From the NCBI GenBank assembly GCA_030752605.1, contig JASMDX010000075.1, positions 24,479 through 88,478 on the forward strand: a stretch of 64,000 nt of DNA, given 5' to 3'. Positions 25,556-33,740 of the stretch are shown in pieces. The stretch's first letter is position 1; every line of letters begins with the position of its first letter. The position numbers and the translations under genes were made by a program. The notes beneath the pieces are model-generated. The model was not told the DNA's origin. It saw only the letters and a list, made by a program, of their open reading frames with translations, and searched no databases. Source of the stretch: GCA-2731375 sp002731375 (lineage in GTDB: Bacteria; Pseudomonadota; Alphaproteobacteria; GCA-2731375).

Positions 25556-26620
25556 ATGGTGAGGGAAGACCATAGGCCCATTGAGGGGGCCTGCGCCTGG
25601 TTAGGTACGGAGATGGTGGATAATTCGCGTTGGCGGTTAGTGCTGTCGAATGACGATGTCGCGGAACTAAAGGCCGCCTGCGCCTCGGTTCAACAGAGCG
25701 GTATTCCATGGCCGCAGATGAGCAAGGCGGACTTTCCACTCGTGCATCTGCCTGCCAAGCTGGCGGATATGGCCGAGGAGTTGGAACATGGCAGCGGCCT
25801 GGCCAATTTGTCCGGGTTGCCCGTTGAGGCCTTCGGCGATGGTTTGCGCCATGTTTGGTATGGCATCGGCTTGCATATGGGGCAGCCGGTGGAACAAGAT
25901 GGCAATGGCCTGTTGATGCGCGATATCCAGGACGAAAGCCAGGATACCGACACCATATTTGGGCATAAATTAACGGCGCGGAATGGCAGTACCTTTACTT
26001 CGTCCAAGGCGCGCACACTGTCCAACAATCTGTTGCGCTTTCATACCGACCGTGCGGATGTGGTGGCGCTGTTATGTTTGCGTCAGGCACCGATTGGCGG
26101 GGTCAGTCGGATCGCTTCTTCGGCCACGGTCCACAATGTGATGTTAGGGCGGCACCCGGATTTGGCGGCGCTGTTATATGGTCCCTATCACCGCTCCCGC
26201 CTGGGCGAGGAACGCGGTGGTGAGGCCATGAGCTATGCCTTGCCTGTGTTCGGCCAACGGGACGGCCGCTTTACCTCGCATTATTCCCGCACCTATGTCG
26301 AAGCGGCCCAGGAAATGCCCGGTGTTCCAATTATGGAGGACCGCCATTGGCAAGCCCTGGATATGTTGAATGAGCTGGCGGATGAGTTATGCATGGAGAT
26401 GACCATGCAGGCCGGTGACATGCAGTTCATCAACAATCATGTGATATATCACGCCCGCACGGCCTTTCAAGACCACCCCGGCAGCAGCGTCGACCAGCGC
26501 CGTTGTCTGCACCGTTTGTGGCTGTCCATGCCCAACAGCCGGCCCTTGCCGGAGGATCATGCGGTGCTATGGCAAAATGTCGAGGCCGGCGCCTTGCGCG
26601 GCGGCATTATTCAGGGCTAA
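25556..26620 (+). CDS. TauD/TfdA-family 2-oxoglutarate/Fe(II) dioxygenase
   Basis: 354-residue dioxygenase of the TauD/TfdA type, using Fe(II) and 2-oxoglutarate. The facial triad is visible as His163 and Asp165 in RFHTDRADV and His299 in IYHARTAFQD, followed by the 2-oxoglutarate-binding Arg in QRRCLHRLW. The conserved N-terminal motif ACAWLGTEMVDNSRWRLVL supports the start at 25556 over a later ATG. It lies five bases after the Gfo/Idh gene. Family members hydroxylate sulfonates, sulfate esters, carnitine precursors and others; with an alkylsulfatase in the operon a sulfur-containing substrate is plausible. Confidence 0.85.
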   Translation: MVREDHRPIEGACAWLGTEMVDNSRWRLVLSNDDVAELKAACASVQQSGIPWPQMSKADFPLVHLPAKLADMAEELEHGSGLANLSGLPVEAFGDGLRHVWYGIGLHMGQPVEQDGNGLLMRDIQDESQDTDTIFGHKLTARNGSTFTSSKARTLSNNLLRFHTDRADVVALLCLRQAPIGGVSRIASSATVHNVMLGRHPDLAALLYGPYHRSRLGEERGGEAMSYALPVFGQRDGRFTSHYSRTYVEAAQEMPGVPIMEDRHWQALDMLNELADELCMEMTMQAGDMQFINNHVIYHARTAFQDHPGSSVDQRRCLHRLWLSMPNSRPLPEDHAVLWQNVEAGALRGGIIQG

Positions 26621-26628
26621 GACCTGAA

Positions 26629-27066
26629 CTATTCCGTCAGGGGCACGCCCGGTACCCAAAGATAGCCGTCCTGGTCGATAATATAGGCCTCGCGCAGGCC
26701 ATGGGGCTTGTCCAGGGCGCCGGCCAAAACCTCGAAACCCAATTCCCGCGCCCGGGCCTCGGCGATATCGGGGTCACGGCCATATAGGCGCAATTCCGCG
26801 CCGATGCCGCGCGCCAGATCCTCATCCAGGCTACCCTTCAGGGGATGGCTGCTGTAGGTGTGGTCGGCGTGCAGCATCCATTCGGCGCCATAGCCGCGCA
26901 GGGCTGCAAAATCCGGGTCTGAATGCACCACTTCGGCGCCCAGAACCTCAATCTGGAACATTAGGGCGCCGGGAACATCACGCACCACCAGATTGACCCC
27001 TAAACCACGCAGGCCACGGCCATATTCAGGAGCGGGCATCCAAGGAGTGCTGGTGGACAGCTTCAT
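26629..27066 (-). CDS. VOC (glyoxalase/dioxygenase) superfamily protein
   Basis: 145-residue vicinal-oxygen-chelate-fold protein. GLGVNLVVRDVPGALMFQIEVLGAEVVHSD is the first beta-alpha-beta-beta-beta unit, and ELRLYGRDPDIAEARARELGFEVL...DGYLWVPGVPL is the second. His and Glu metal ligands are not complete in the usual places, so a binding rather than catalytic role is possible. AAGGAA lies six bases before the ATG. It is divergent from the MocR regulator, which may control it, and its stop lies 8 bases from that of the convergent TauD gene. Confidence 0.75.
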   Translation of the reverse strand: MKLSTSTPWMPAPEYGRGLRGLGVNLVVRDVPGALMFQIEVLGAEVVHSDPDFAALRGYGAEWMLHADHTYSSHPLKGSLDEDLARGIGAELRLYGRDPDIAEARARELGFEVLAGALDKPHGLREAYIIDQDGYLWVPGVPLTE

Positions 27067-27080
27067 AATTCATTCCTTTT

Positions 27081-27160
27081 GGGCCGTAATTTATAACGCC
27101 TTTAGCTTAAATTAAAAATGGCCCTTATAAAAGATCAATATATGATAATAATGTAGGGCC
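27081..27160. promoter_or_regulatory. Candidate MocR operator/promoter region
   Basis: The AT-rich gap between the divergent VOC and MocR genes has GGGCC at 27081 and 27156 in direct orientation with an inverted GGCCC at 27120, a near-regular spacing of 36-39 bases. An ATCA-ATATA-TGAT interrupted palindrome lies at 27134-27146, overlapping a TATGAT (27141-27146) that resembles a -10 element toward the MocR gene. MocR regulators often bind spaced direct repeats, so this fits, but no footprint consensus is known to me. Confidence 0.35.
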
Positions 27161-27184
27161 AATAATTTTAGAGAGGATATGACC

Positions 27185-28693
27185 ATGCCTGGCGGCGCCA
27201 AATTACTGGCTCTTGACCTGGATAAAGACAATACGGGACCGCTTTATCGGCAGTTATACGACCTTTTACGCCTGATGATCCTGGATGGCCGTTTGCCATC
27301 GGGTAGCCGCTTGCCGGCCAATCGTGTCTTGGCCCAAGATCTGTCGCTGTCTCGCAATACGGTGGCCACGGCCCTGCAACAGCTTTTGGCCGAAGGATAT
27401 GTGGAAACCCGGCGAGGTGACGGTACCTATGTGGCCTCGGAATTACCCGATGACGTATTGGGCGGACCGGACTGCCACCAGCCTGACCGTCATGCCTACC
27501 GAACCGAGCAAGCGGATGATGTTGCCCGCCGCTATGGTCTTTCCCGACGCGGCCAAACCCTGGCGGCGATCAGCCGGGCCTCGGTGGGCAGTACCACGGC
27601 CTTTGCCCCCGGACCGGATATAGATGCTTTTCCTTTTGCCGTTTGGGCTCGCCTGTTGGCGCGCTTTTGGCGCCGCCCGGGTTCGGAATTGGCAATCAGC
27701 CGCGATGCCGGCGGTTATCCACCCTTGAAGGCGGCGATCGCGGCCTACTTGGGCGCCATGCGCGGCGTGCGCTGCGATCCCGGCCAGATCATCGTGGTCA
27801 GCGGGGCCCAGCAGGCGATCGGCCTGGCGGCCCAGGTTTTGCTGGATCATGATGATCAGGCCATGGTGGAGGAGCCGGGTTATGGCGGTATACGGGGCGC
27901 TCTGACCGCCGCTGGCCTGCGCATGGCGCTTGTGCCCGTCGATGAGGAAGGCATGGATATCGCCGCCGGCGAGGCCCGCGCGCCCATGGCGCGGCTGGCC
28001 TGTGTCGCGCCGTCGCACCAGCATCCCCTGGGCGTGGTGATGAGCCTGCGCCGGCGTTTGGCTCTGATCGAATGGGCCCGGCGGCGCCAGGGTTGGATTT
28101 TGGAAGACGACTACGATAGTGAATACCGTTATGCTGGCCGGCCCCTGGCTGCCTTGCAGGGTTTGGACACCACGGGGCGGGTGATCTATGTGGGCAGCTT
28201 TTCCAAGGTGCTGTTTCCCGCCTTGCGACTGGGCTATCTGGTGGTGCCCCCTGATCTGGTGGATCCTTTCATTCGGGCCCGGCGGGTGCTGGACGATCAT
28301 ACCGCCATGCTGGCTCAGCCGGTGCTGGCGCGGTTCATCGAGGATGGTCATTTCGCCGCCCATGTGCGCCGTATGCGCCGGCTGTACGCAGACCGTCAAG
28401 AAGCCTTGCTGAGCGCGGCAAAGGCTCATCTGAGCGGTTTGCTTAAGATCGATGCCGATGAGGCCGGCATGCATCTGATCGCCAGTCCGGCGTCCGGGTC
28501 AATGGGCGCGATGGATGACCGATCGATCGCCCAGGCGGCGGCCAAGGCCGGGGTCATGGTCATGGCCTTGAGCACGGCCTATGCCGGCAAGCCTGTGCGC
28601 CGGGGCTTGATACTGGGTTATGCCGCGCACGATGAAGACGCAATCGCGGCTGCCGCCCGGCGTCTTGGTGAAATCATGGCGGCCGCGGCATGA
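27185..28693 (+). CDS. MocR-type GntR/aminotransferase transcriptional regulator
   Basis: Chimeric regulator: an N-terminal GntR winged helix (GPLYRQLYDLLRLMILDGRLPSGSRLP... SRNTVATALQQLLAEGYVETRRGDGTYVAS) joined to a fold-type-I aminotransferase domain. The PLP lysine is in YVGSFSKVLFPALRLGYLV, with EPGYGGIRGAL and DDYDSEYRY also conserved. The ATG at 27185 is preferred to that at 27179, since GAGAGG lies eight bases before it. Such regulators sense PLP or amino-acid-related ligands; PdxR, GabR and TauR are members. TauR controls taurine genes, which makes the nearby TauD-like gene a tempting but unproven target. Confidence 0.87.
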   Translation: MPGGAKLLALDLDKDNTGPLYRQLYDLLRLMILDGRLPSGSRLPANRVLAQDLSLSRNTVATALQQLLAEGYVETRRGDGTYVASELPDDVLGGPDCHQPDRHAYRTEQADDVARRYGLSRRGQTLAAISRASVGSTTAFAPGPDIDAFPFAVWARLLARFWRRPGSELAISRDAGGYPPLKAAIAAYLGAMRGVRCDPGQIIVVSGAQQAIGLAAQVLLDHDDQAMVEEPGYGGIRGALTAAGLRMALVPVDEEGMDIAAGEARAPMARLACVAPSHQHPLGVVMSLRRRLALIEWARRRQGWILEDDYDSEYRYAGRPLAALQGLDTTGRVIYVGSFSKVLFPALRLGYLVVPPDLVDPFIRARRVLDDHTAMLAQPVLARFIEDGHFAAHVRRMRRLYADRQEALLSAAKAHLSGLLKIDADEAGMHLIASPASGSMGAMDDRSIAQAAAKAGVMVMALSTAYAGKPVRRGLILGYAAHDEDAIAAAARRLGEIMAAAA

Positions 28694-28778
28694 ACGCTTG
28701 CGATGCGCCAGTGCCCCGCCTATGTATTTCGCTGCGCCCCACGACAATTCACAATCAGGGGCAAGCTAGGAGAACACC

Positions 28779-29198
28779 ATGAGCGACGATATTTTGAACC
28801 CACATAGTGCCCTGGTTTATATCATGGTACTGGTCTCCGCCGCCGACAATGACATGACTGACCGGGAATTGAAACGCATTGGTGATCTGGTGCAAAACCT
28901 GCCCGTCTTCGACGATTTCGATACGGATGAACTGGTCCCCCTGGCTGAGGAATGCGCCGCCAAGCTGGGCCAGCCCGGCGGTCTGGATCAGGTGCTTGAC
29001 CTGATCGTCGCCTCCCTGCCGGCGAAGTTGAGCGAGACCGCCTATGCCCTGGCCTGCGAGATTGCCGCCGCCGATCTGCATGTGGAGCAGGAGGAACTGC
29101 GCCTGTTGCAACAATTGCGCGACAGCCTGCAACTGGACCGCCTGATCGCCGCCGCCATCGAACGCGGTGTTCGCGCCCGGCATACCAGTTTGGATTGA
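28779..29198 (+). CDS. TerB-like tellurite-resistance-domain protein
   Basis: 139-residue all-helical protein with two repeats of the TerB pattern: VSAADNDMTDRELKRI and EIAAADLHVEQEELRLLQQL, each a helix followed by an acidic loop that can bind divalent metal. There is no signal peptide. AGGAGAACACC precedes the ATG. It overlaps the following hydratase-like gene by four bases (TTGA). TerB-domain proteins occur widely without proven tellurite resistance, so only the fold is asserted. Confidence 0.75.
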   Translation: MSDDILNPHSALVYIMVLVSAADNDMTDRELKRIGDLVQNLPVFDDFDTDELVPLAEECAAKLGQPGGLDQVLDLIVASLPAKLSETAYALACEIAAADLHVEQEELRLLQQLRDSLQLDRLIAAAIERGVRARHTSLD

Positions 29199-30028
29199 GC
29201 CAACAGCACCTTGCGGCCGACGAGAACCTGCGGAACTTTCCTTTGGACAATGCATCGCAACAGGAGCTTGCGCGGTTGCTGGCAACCTTGCGCCGGGAAG
29301 GCCGGCAGCAGAGCGGCCTTGACCCAGTGTTGGTGCCGCCCAACAAAGCCGTGGCCTACGACGTCGCGAGAATGGTGGCCGAAGAATTGCGCTGGAAGGT
29401 CGCTGGATGGAAAATCGCTGCGATCAAGGCGGAGATGCAACAGGCCTTGCGCACCGAAAGCCCGATTTATGGCCGGGTCTTCGCAGGACAAGTCAAGGCC
29501 TCGCCCCAGCACGTCGTGTATGCGGATTTGTGCAGCCCAATCCCGGAAGCCGAATATATGGCGTGCCTGGGCGATGACCTGCCGCCACGCGCCGTGCCCT
29601 ATAGCGTTGAAGAAGTGACGGAAGCGGTAGCCTCCCTTCACCCGGGCCTCGAACTTGCCGAATGCCGCTTTGTCCATGACGAGCATTTTCCGCCGTTGGA
29701 GGCAATTCTGGCCGATGGCGCTGGTGGCAGCATGATCGTCCACGGCCCGGCCATCGAGAATTGGCGGGAACGTGATATTGCCGTCCAGCAGGTTGAACTT
29801 CGTTGCAATGGCAAGCCACGCCGCCAAGGCACCGCCGCCGACGCCCTGGATCACCCCATGGTCCCGCTGACCTGGCTGGCCAACGAACTGTCCCGGACCG
29901 GCATCGGCATGAAGGCCGGACAGATGATCAGCACAGGCACCCTGACCGGCATGCTGGCCCCCAAACCCGGCCAGACCTTCGTCGGGGATTTCGGGCAATT
30001 TGGCGCGGTTACTGCAACCTATGAATAG
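29195..30028 (+). CDS. 2-keto-4-pentenoate hydratase-like (MhpD/FAH family) protein
   Basis: 277-residue member of the hydratase/decarboxylase branch of the FAH superfamily. Motifs: GWKIAAIKAEMQQAL, PEAEYMACLGDDLPP with the metal-binding acidic residues, and DALDHPMVPLTWLANELS. A TTG start within a TTGA overlap with the TerB gene is the only in-frame option that keeps the family N-terminus, though the ribosome site is weak. The fold adds water to, or decarboxylates, oxo-enoic acids from ring cleavage. A second family member is at 36643-37437. Confidence 0.75.
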   Translation: MSQQHLAADENLRNFPLDNASQQELARLLATLRREGRQQSGLDPVLVPPNKAVAYDVARMVAEELRWKVAGWKIAAIKAEMQQALRTESPIYGRVFAGQVKASPQHVVYADLCSPIPEAEYMACLGDDLPPRAVPYSVEEVTEAVASLHPGLELAECRFVHDEHFPPLEAILADGAGGSMIVHGPAIENWRERDIAVQQVELRCNGKPRRQGTAADALDHPMVPLTWLANELSRTGIGMKAGQMISTGTLTGMLAPKPGQTFVGDFGQFGAVTATYE

Positions 30029-30039
30029 GGTGTGGCATT

Positions 30040-30065
30040 AAAGGGGCGCGTCCCTTTCTTCCTAT
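30040..30065 (+). terminator. Possible rho-independent terminator after the hydratase gene
   Basis: AAAGGGG-CGCG-TCCCTTT forms a seven-pair stem (one G-T pair) with a four-base loop, followed by a pyrimidine-rich CTTCCTATT. It starts 12 bases after the hydratase stop. The following tract is T-rich rather than a pure T run, so strength is uncertain. Confidence 0.45.
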
Positions 30066-30088
30066 TCCCTTTGGTATTCCTCCACCAT

Positions 30089-30385
30089 TTAACGAATTGA
30101 AGAATGTTCAAAGTTTGCCGAACGAAGCGCCCCTCGAACCCATTCACCATCCTTTTCTAGTTCGCGCGTGGAACGACCTGTTTCGAGATAAGGTTCAATT
30201 AGCGGGTCTGCCCACTCCCGGATTTCTTTCACTGCAATACAAGCTTGGGTAATCAGTCGGTCTTTGCATTCTTCAAAAGTGTCACCGCCGACAGCGCGAA
30301 CAGTAAATGGAAAAGGACGAGATTCGCCATTGATGTGGAGGGGGTAGGTCATCGTCGCATAGGACCAAATTCCTGATTTGGTCAT
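30089..30385 (-). CDS. Hypothetical protein in AT-richer patch
   Basis: 98-residue open frame (or 87 residues from the ATG at 30352) that I do not recognise. The middle looks like real protein: PLHINGESRPFPFTVRAVGGDTFEECKDRLITQACIAVKEIREW, then a charged helix-like tail. Codon use is AT-richer than its neighbours. No convincing ribosome site precedes either start. An open stretch in another frame ends six bases upstream of the ATG at 30385. It may be part of a small acquired cassette or a decayed operon; a gene remnant is possible. Confidence 0.45.
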   Translation of the reverse strand: MTKSGIWSYATMTYPLHINGESRPFPFTVRAVGGDTFEECKDRLITQACIAVKEIREWADPLIEPYLETGRSTRELEKDGEWVRGALRSANFEHSSIR

Positions 30386-30390
30386 GACCG

Positions 30391-30537
30391 CTAATTGGCA
30401 CTTTTGTCATCCCGTCGTCCACGTAAACTTCCAATAGCTCTAGCGATAACGCCCAACAGTGCACGTATATCTGGCTCTTCTGGCTTCGGATCGACAGGTA
30501 AGCTGTAGGCCTCCGACTTGTGTGCCTTAGGCTGATG
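30391..30537 (-). other. Coding-like 48-codon stretch without a start
   Basis: Between the alpha/beta hydrolase stop and the 98-residue frame lies an open stretch reading ...EAYSLPVDPKPEEPD and then IRALLGVIARAIGSLRGRR, ending at a stop at 30391. It starts right after an in-frame stop and has no ATG, GTG or TTG before its middle. Its protein-like composition suggests the 3' end of a gene whose 5' part was lost at the junction with the hydrolase gene. Confidence 0.3.
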
Positions 30538-31162
30538 TCAAGAACACGGCAGCAGCATCCATCGCCGCTTGCCAATTGCCATCCTGGGTGAAGCCGGAGC
30601 GTTTGCGCGGCTTCAGATCATGATTGCCGTCAGGGCACCAATGGAACCGTATGGCGTTGGATAAGGTATAGCCTTCCACCTCCGCTCGGCTGCCGAGTTT
30701 GTCCCGCTCACCCTGAACAAACAGGCTGGGCAGGGCCAAATCCGCCAGGTGCTCGGTGCGCAGCCGTTCCGGCTTGCCGGCGGGGTGAAAGGGATAACCC
30801 AGACAGACCAGGGCCTGGACTTCCGGCGCGTCCGGTTCGGCGGCCAGCAGCGAGGCCATGCGCCCACCCATGGATTTGCCGCCGATGGCCAGCCGCTCAC
30901 CAACGCCCTCCTCGCGCAGCCGTGCGATGACCTCGCGCCAGGATTGCAATAGAATTGCTTGCCGGTCCGGTGGCGGTCTGTTGCCCGTGGCGCGGCGGGT
31001 TACCATATAGGGGAATTCAAAGCGCACCACTTTGATGCCTTGCTCACCCAAGCCTTCGGCGAAGGTTGTCATGAAGGGGCTATCCATGGCCGCGCCGGCG
31101 CCATGGGCCAGCACAAAGGTTGCTTCGGCTCCCTCGGGGCCGTCGTATAAGAAATTAGCCAT
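30527..31162 (-). CDS. Small alpha/beta hydrolase (KANL3/Tex30-like)
   Basis: 211-residue hydrolase of the KANL3/Tex30 or dienelactone-hydrolase-like type. ATFVLAHGAGAAMDSPFM gives the oxyanion-side HG motif, and GGKSMGGRMAS is the nucleophile elbow. LFVQGERDKLG and PDGNHDLKP supply the Asp and His. The start at 31162 overlaps the ATG of the divergent desaturase gene by two bases within CATG; an alternative ATG at 31174 lies inside the neighbour's coding region. No strong ribosome site is seen for either. Substrate unknown. Confidence 0.8.
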   Translation of the reverse strand: MANFLYDGPEGAEATFVLAHGAGAAMDSPFMTTFAEGLGEQGIKVVRFEFPYMVTRRATGNRPPPDRQAILLQSWREVIARLREEGVGERLAIGGKSMGGRMASLLAAEPDAPEVQALVCLGYPFHPAGKPERLRTEHLADLALPSLFVQGERDKLGSRAEVEGYTLSNAIRFHWCPDGNHDLKPRKRSGFTQDGNWQAAMDAAAVFLTSA

Positions 31163-32000
31163 GTCCGAGAGCATACTGCAAAACGAGGGCACAATCCGCC
31201 TGACTATTTTCTTGGGTGTTCTGGCCGGCATGGCGCTGTGGGAGCTTGCCGCCCCGCGCCGCATCCTGACCCAGAACAAGCCGTACCGTTGGTTCGGCAA
31301 TCTGGGCATCGTGGTGCTGAACACCGCCCTGGGACGCCTGCTCTTTCCCATCCTGGCCGTGGGTGCGGCCTATTGGGCGGAGCAAAATTTCTGGGGGCTG
31401 TTCAATTGGCTGGCGCTACCCGGCTGGCTGGAGGTCGCGGTGGCTGCCGCCCTGCTGGATCTGACCGTCTATTGGCAGCACCGCCTGTTCCACAAGATCC
31501 CGCTTTTATGGCGCTTGCACCGGATGCACCATGCGGACCCGGATTTTGACGTTACCACGGCGCTGCGCTTTCATCCCTTGAAAATCGCCCTTTCCATGCT
31601 GATCAAGCTGGGTGCGGTGGCGATCCTGGGACCCGCCGCATTGGCCGTGCTGATATTCGAGGTGCTGTTGAATGGCACCGCCATGTTCAACCATGGCAAC
31701 GTGCGCTTGCCTCTTGGACTGGACCGTTGGTTGCGTCTGTTGGTGGTAACGCCGCATATGCGCCGGGTGCATCATTCCGTTGAGGCAGGGGAATACAACA
31801 GCAATTTCGGCTTCAATCTGCCTTGGTGGGACCGCCTGTTCGGATCCTACCGGGCTCAGCCGGTGCTGGGTCATGATGAAATGCGGATCGGCCTGCCCGA
31901 ATACGGTGGCGGCATTTGCGCCAATCTGATCTGGATGCTAGTGCTTCCCTTCAAGCCGCTGCAGGCTGAATCGCAAGGAATTGAACATGACCAAGGTTGA
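31161..32000 (+). CDS. Fatty acid hydroxylase/sterol desaturase family membrane protein
   Basis: 279-residue integral membrane di-iron oxygenase. Histidine motifs of the family are in place: HRLFH, HRMHH and RRVHHSVE, with NHGN between. Several membrane segments precede and follow them. The ATG at 31161 overlaps the start of the divergent hydrolase gene (CATG) and has only a weak AAGAAA upstream; a later start would remove part of the first membrane segment. It overlaps the downstream CobW gene by 14 bases. Likely to hydroxylate a membrane lipid or hopanoid-type substrate. Confidence 0.83.
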   Translation: MSESILQNEGTIRLTIFLGVLAGMALWELAAPRRILTQNKPYRWFGNLGIVVLNTALGRLLFPILAVGAAYWAEQNFWGLFNWLALPGWLEVAVAAALLDLTVYWQHRLFHKIPLLWRLHRMHHADPDFDVTTALRFHPLKIALSMLIKLGAVAILGPAALAVLIFEVLLNGTAMFNHGNVRLPLGLDRWLRLLVVTPHMRRVHHSVEAGEYNSNFGFNLPWWDRLFGSYRAQPVLGHDEMRIGLPEYGGGICANLIWMLVLPFKPLQAESQGIEHDQG

Positions 32001-33042
32001 GGTTGATAGCCTGCCCGTATCCGTGATCACGGGCTTTCTGGGCAGTGGCAAGACCACCCTGTTGAACCGTTTGATTCAGCATCCGGGCATGGCCAAAACC
32101 GCTGTGGTAATCAACGAGTTTGGCGAGATCGGCATCGACAACATGCTGGTGGAAAGCGTCGATGATGATGTGGTCTTGATGTCCAGCGGCTGTCTGTGCT
32201 GCACCATTCGGGGTGAATTGGTGGATACCTTGAAAAGTCTGTTCACCCGCCGCGCCAAACAGGAAATTCCGGATTTCGAGCGTCTGGTGATCGAAACCAC
32301 GGGCTTGGCCGACCCCGCGCCCATCCTACACACCCTGATGGCCGATCCGTTCCTTATGGGCCGCTACCGCCTGGACGGCGTCATCTCGACGGCGGATGCG
32401 ATGTTGGCGGCGAATACCATGGAGAAACATGCCGAGGCAATAAAGCAGGCCGCGGTGGCCGACCGTATCGTTATTACCAAGTCGGATCTGGCCGACGACG
32501 GCGCCATCGAGGCGTTGGAGGGACTACTAAGCGGACTAAACCCGGCGGCCCATATTCACCGCGCCGCCCATGGCGAGATTGATCCAGCACTTTTGTTCAA
32601 TGCCGGCCTGTATGACCCGGAAACCAAATCCCTGGATGTGCAGCGCTGGTTGTCTGCGGAAGCCTATGAAGAGCCGGACGGGCACGGGCATGATCATGGC
32701 CATGAGCATGACGTAAATCGCCACGATGATCAGATCCAGGCCTATTGTGTTTATCTCGACGAGCGTCTGCCTTGGGATCAGATCGCCAGCTGGCTGGAAC
32801 TGCTGACCACCTATCGTGGCGATGATATTCTGCGCATCAAGGGCATGCTGAACGTGGCGGAAAGCGAGACGCCCATCGTGGTCCATGGCGTGCAGCATAT
32901 GTTCCATCCGCCGGTACAGTTGGACGAATGGCCCGATGACGACCATCGCTCCCGCATTGTCTTCATCACTCGTGGCCTGGATCGGGAGGTAGTGGAAAAC
33001 ATGCTGATAGCGCTGACTCAGAAAGAAGGCTCAGCCGTCTAG
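31987..33042 (+). CDS. CobW/COG0523 family metallochaperone GTPase
   Basis: 351-residue G3E GTPase. Walker A is GFLGSGKTT, the metal-binding motif is GCLCCTIRGEL (CxCC), and a His/Asp-rich loop HGHDHGHEHDVNRHD lies at about residue 235, before the C-terminal CobW_C domain. The ATG at 31987 has AAGGAA six bases upstream. Such proteins deliver zinc, cobalt or other metals. It overlaps the sterol-desaturase gene by 14 bases, which may mean it serves a metalloenzyme nearby, but the COG0523 group has many roles. The 3' end overlaps the convergent RraA gene by 12 bases. Confidence 0.87.
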   Translation: MTKVEVDSLPVSVITGFLGSGKTTLLNRLIQHPGMAKTAVVINEFGEIGIDNMLVESVDDDVVLMSSGCLCCTIRGELVDTLKSLFTRRAKQEIPDFERLVIETTGLADPAPILHTLMADPFLMGRYRLDGVISTADAMLAANTMEKHAEAIKQAAVADRIVITKSDLADDGAIEALEGLLSGLNPAAHIHRAAHGEIDPALLFNAGLYDPETKSLDVQRWLSAEAYEEPDGHGHDHGHEHDVNRHDDQIQAYCVYLDERLPWDQIASWLELLTTYRGDDILRIKGMLNVAESETPIVVHGVQHMFHPPVQLDEWPDDDHRSRIVFITRGLDREVVENMLIALTQKEGSAV

Positions 33043-33740
33043 GTTGGCGGCCTTCCAGTCTTCATAAGCCTGCAAAGTCGCGGCATTGGGCGGATAGGTG
33101 CCTATGGTGGGATGGCCGGCTTCGACCCGCGATTTAAGAAAACCTTCCAACCGTTCCTGTTCCGAGCCGTCGTTGGCGACTTCCTCGGCCATGGCTTGTG
33201 GTACGACCACGACGCCATCGCTGTCCCCGACCAGCACATCGCCTGGCAGGACCGCGATGCCACCACAGGCGATGGGGCGCTGTAAATCCGCACCAAAATG
33301 GACATTTAGACTGGCTGGCGCAGCGCTGCCGGCGCAAAAAACCGGTAGTAATCCGGCTGCCACCTCAACCCCGTCCCGGACGGGTCCGTCACTGATTACC
33401 GCCGCGATACCCCGCTCCTGCAACCGTGCCGCCAAAATGTCGCCGATCACGCCGGCGCTTAGTTCGCCACGGGCATCGATGACCATGGCGTGGCCTGGGG
33501 GATGTCTTCAACCGCCTTACGCGGCGGGTACTCCGGGTCGCCCAGCACCTCCACACGGGACAAATCCTCGCGCATGGGTATAAATCGAAGGGTATAAGCC
33601 AAAGCGGCGAAGCGGCAATTCTCCGGATCTAGGGGCCGGGCGCCAACAATGAAACAATTGCGCAGGCCGCGTTTTAGCAATTGCATGGTCAGCGTTACGG
33701 TCGAAATGCCCTCGAATAGCTGCAATACCTCTGGTTTCAT
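33031..33740 (-). pseudogene. RraA family gene, frameshifted in a C-tract
   Basis: The first ~83 codons (from MKPEVLQLFEGIS to KAVEDIP) and the rest (VIDARGELSAGVIGDI onward) belong to one RraA/HMG-aldolase-family protein but lie in different frames. The join is at 33497-33501, where the coding strand has five C; a sixth C would restore the natural reading (IPPGHAMVIDARGELSAG). So there is a one-base deletion in a homopolymer, either a real mutation or a sequencing error. The split halves separately span 33459-33740 and 33031-33486. It follows the FAH-family gene with a four-base overlap; RraA-like enzymes often act as aldolases or decarboxylases near such genes. Confidence 0.8.

Noticed and set aside
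30282..30575. 97-codon minus frame overlapping the 98-residue hypothetical
   Set aside because: It crosses the hydrolase stop and shares its DNA with the more convincing frames; composition rich in Cys and Arg.
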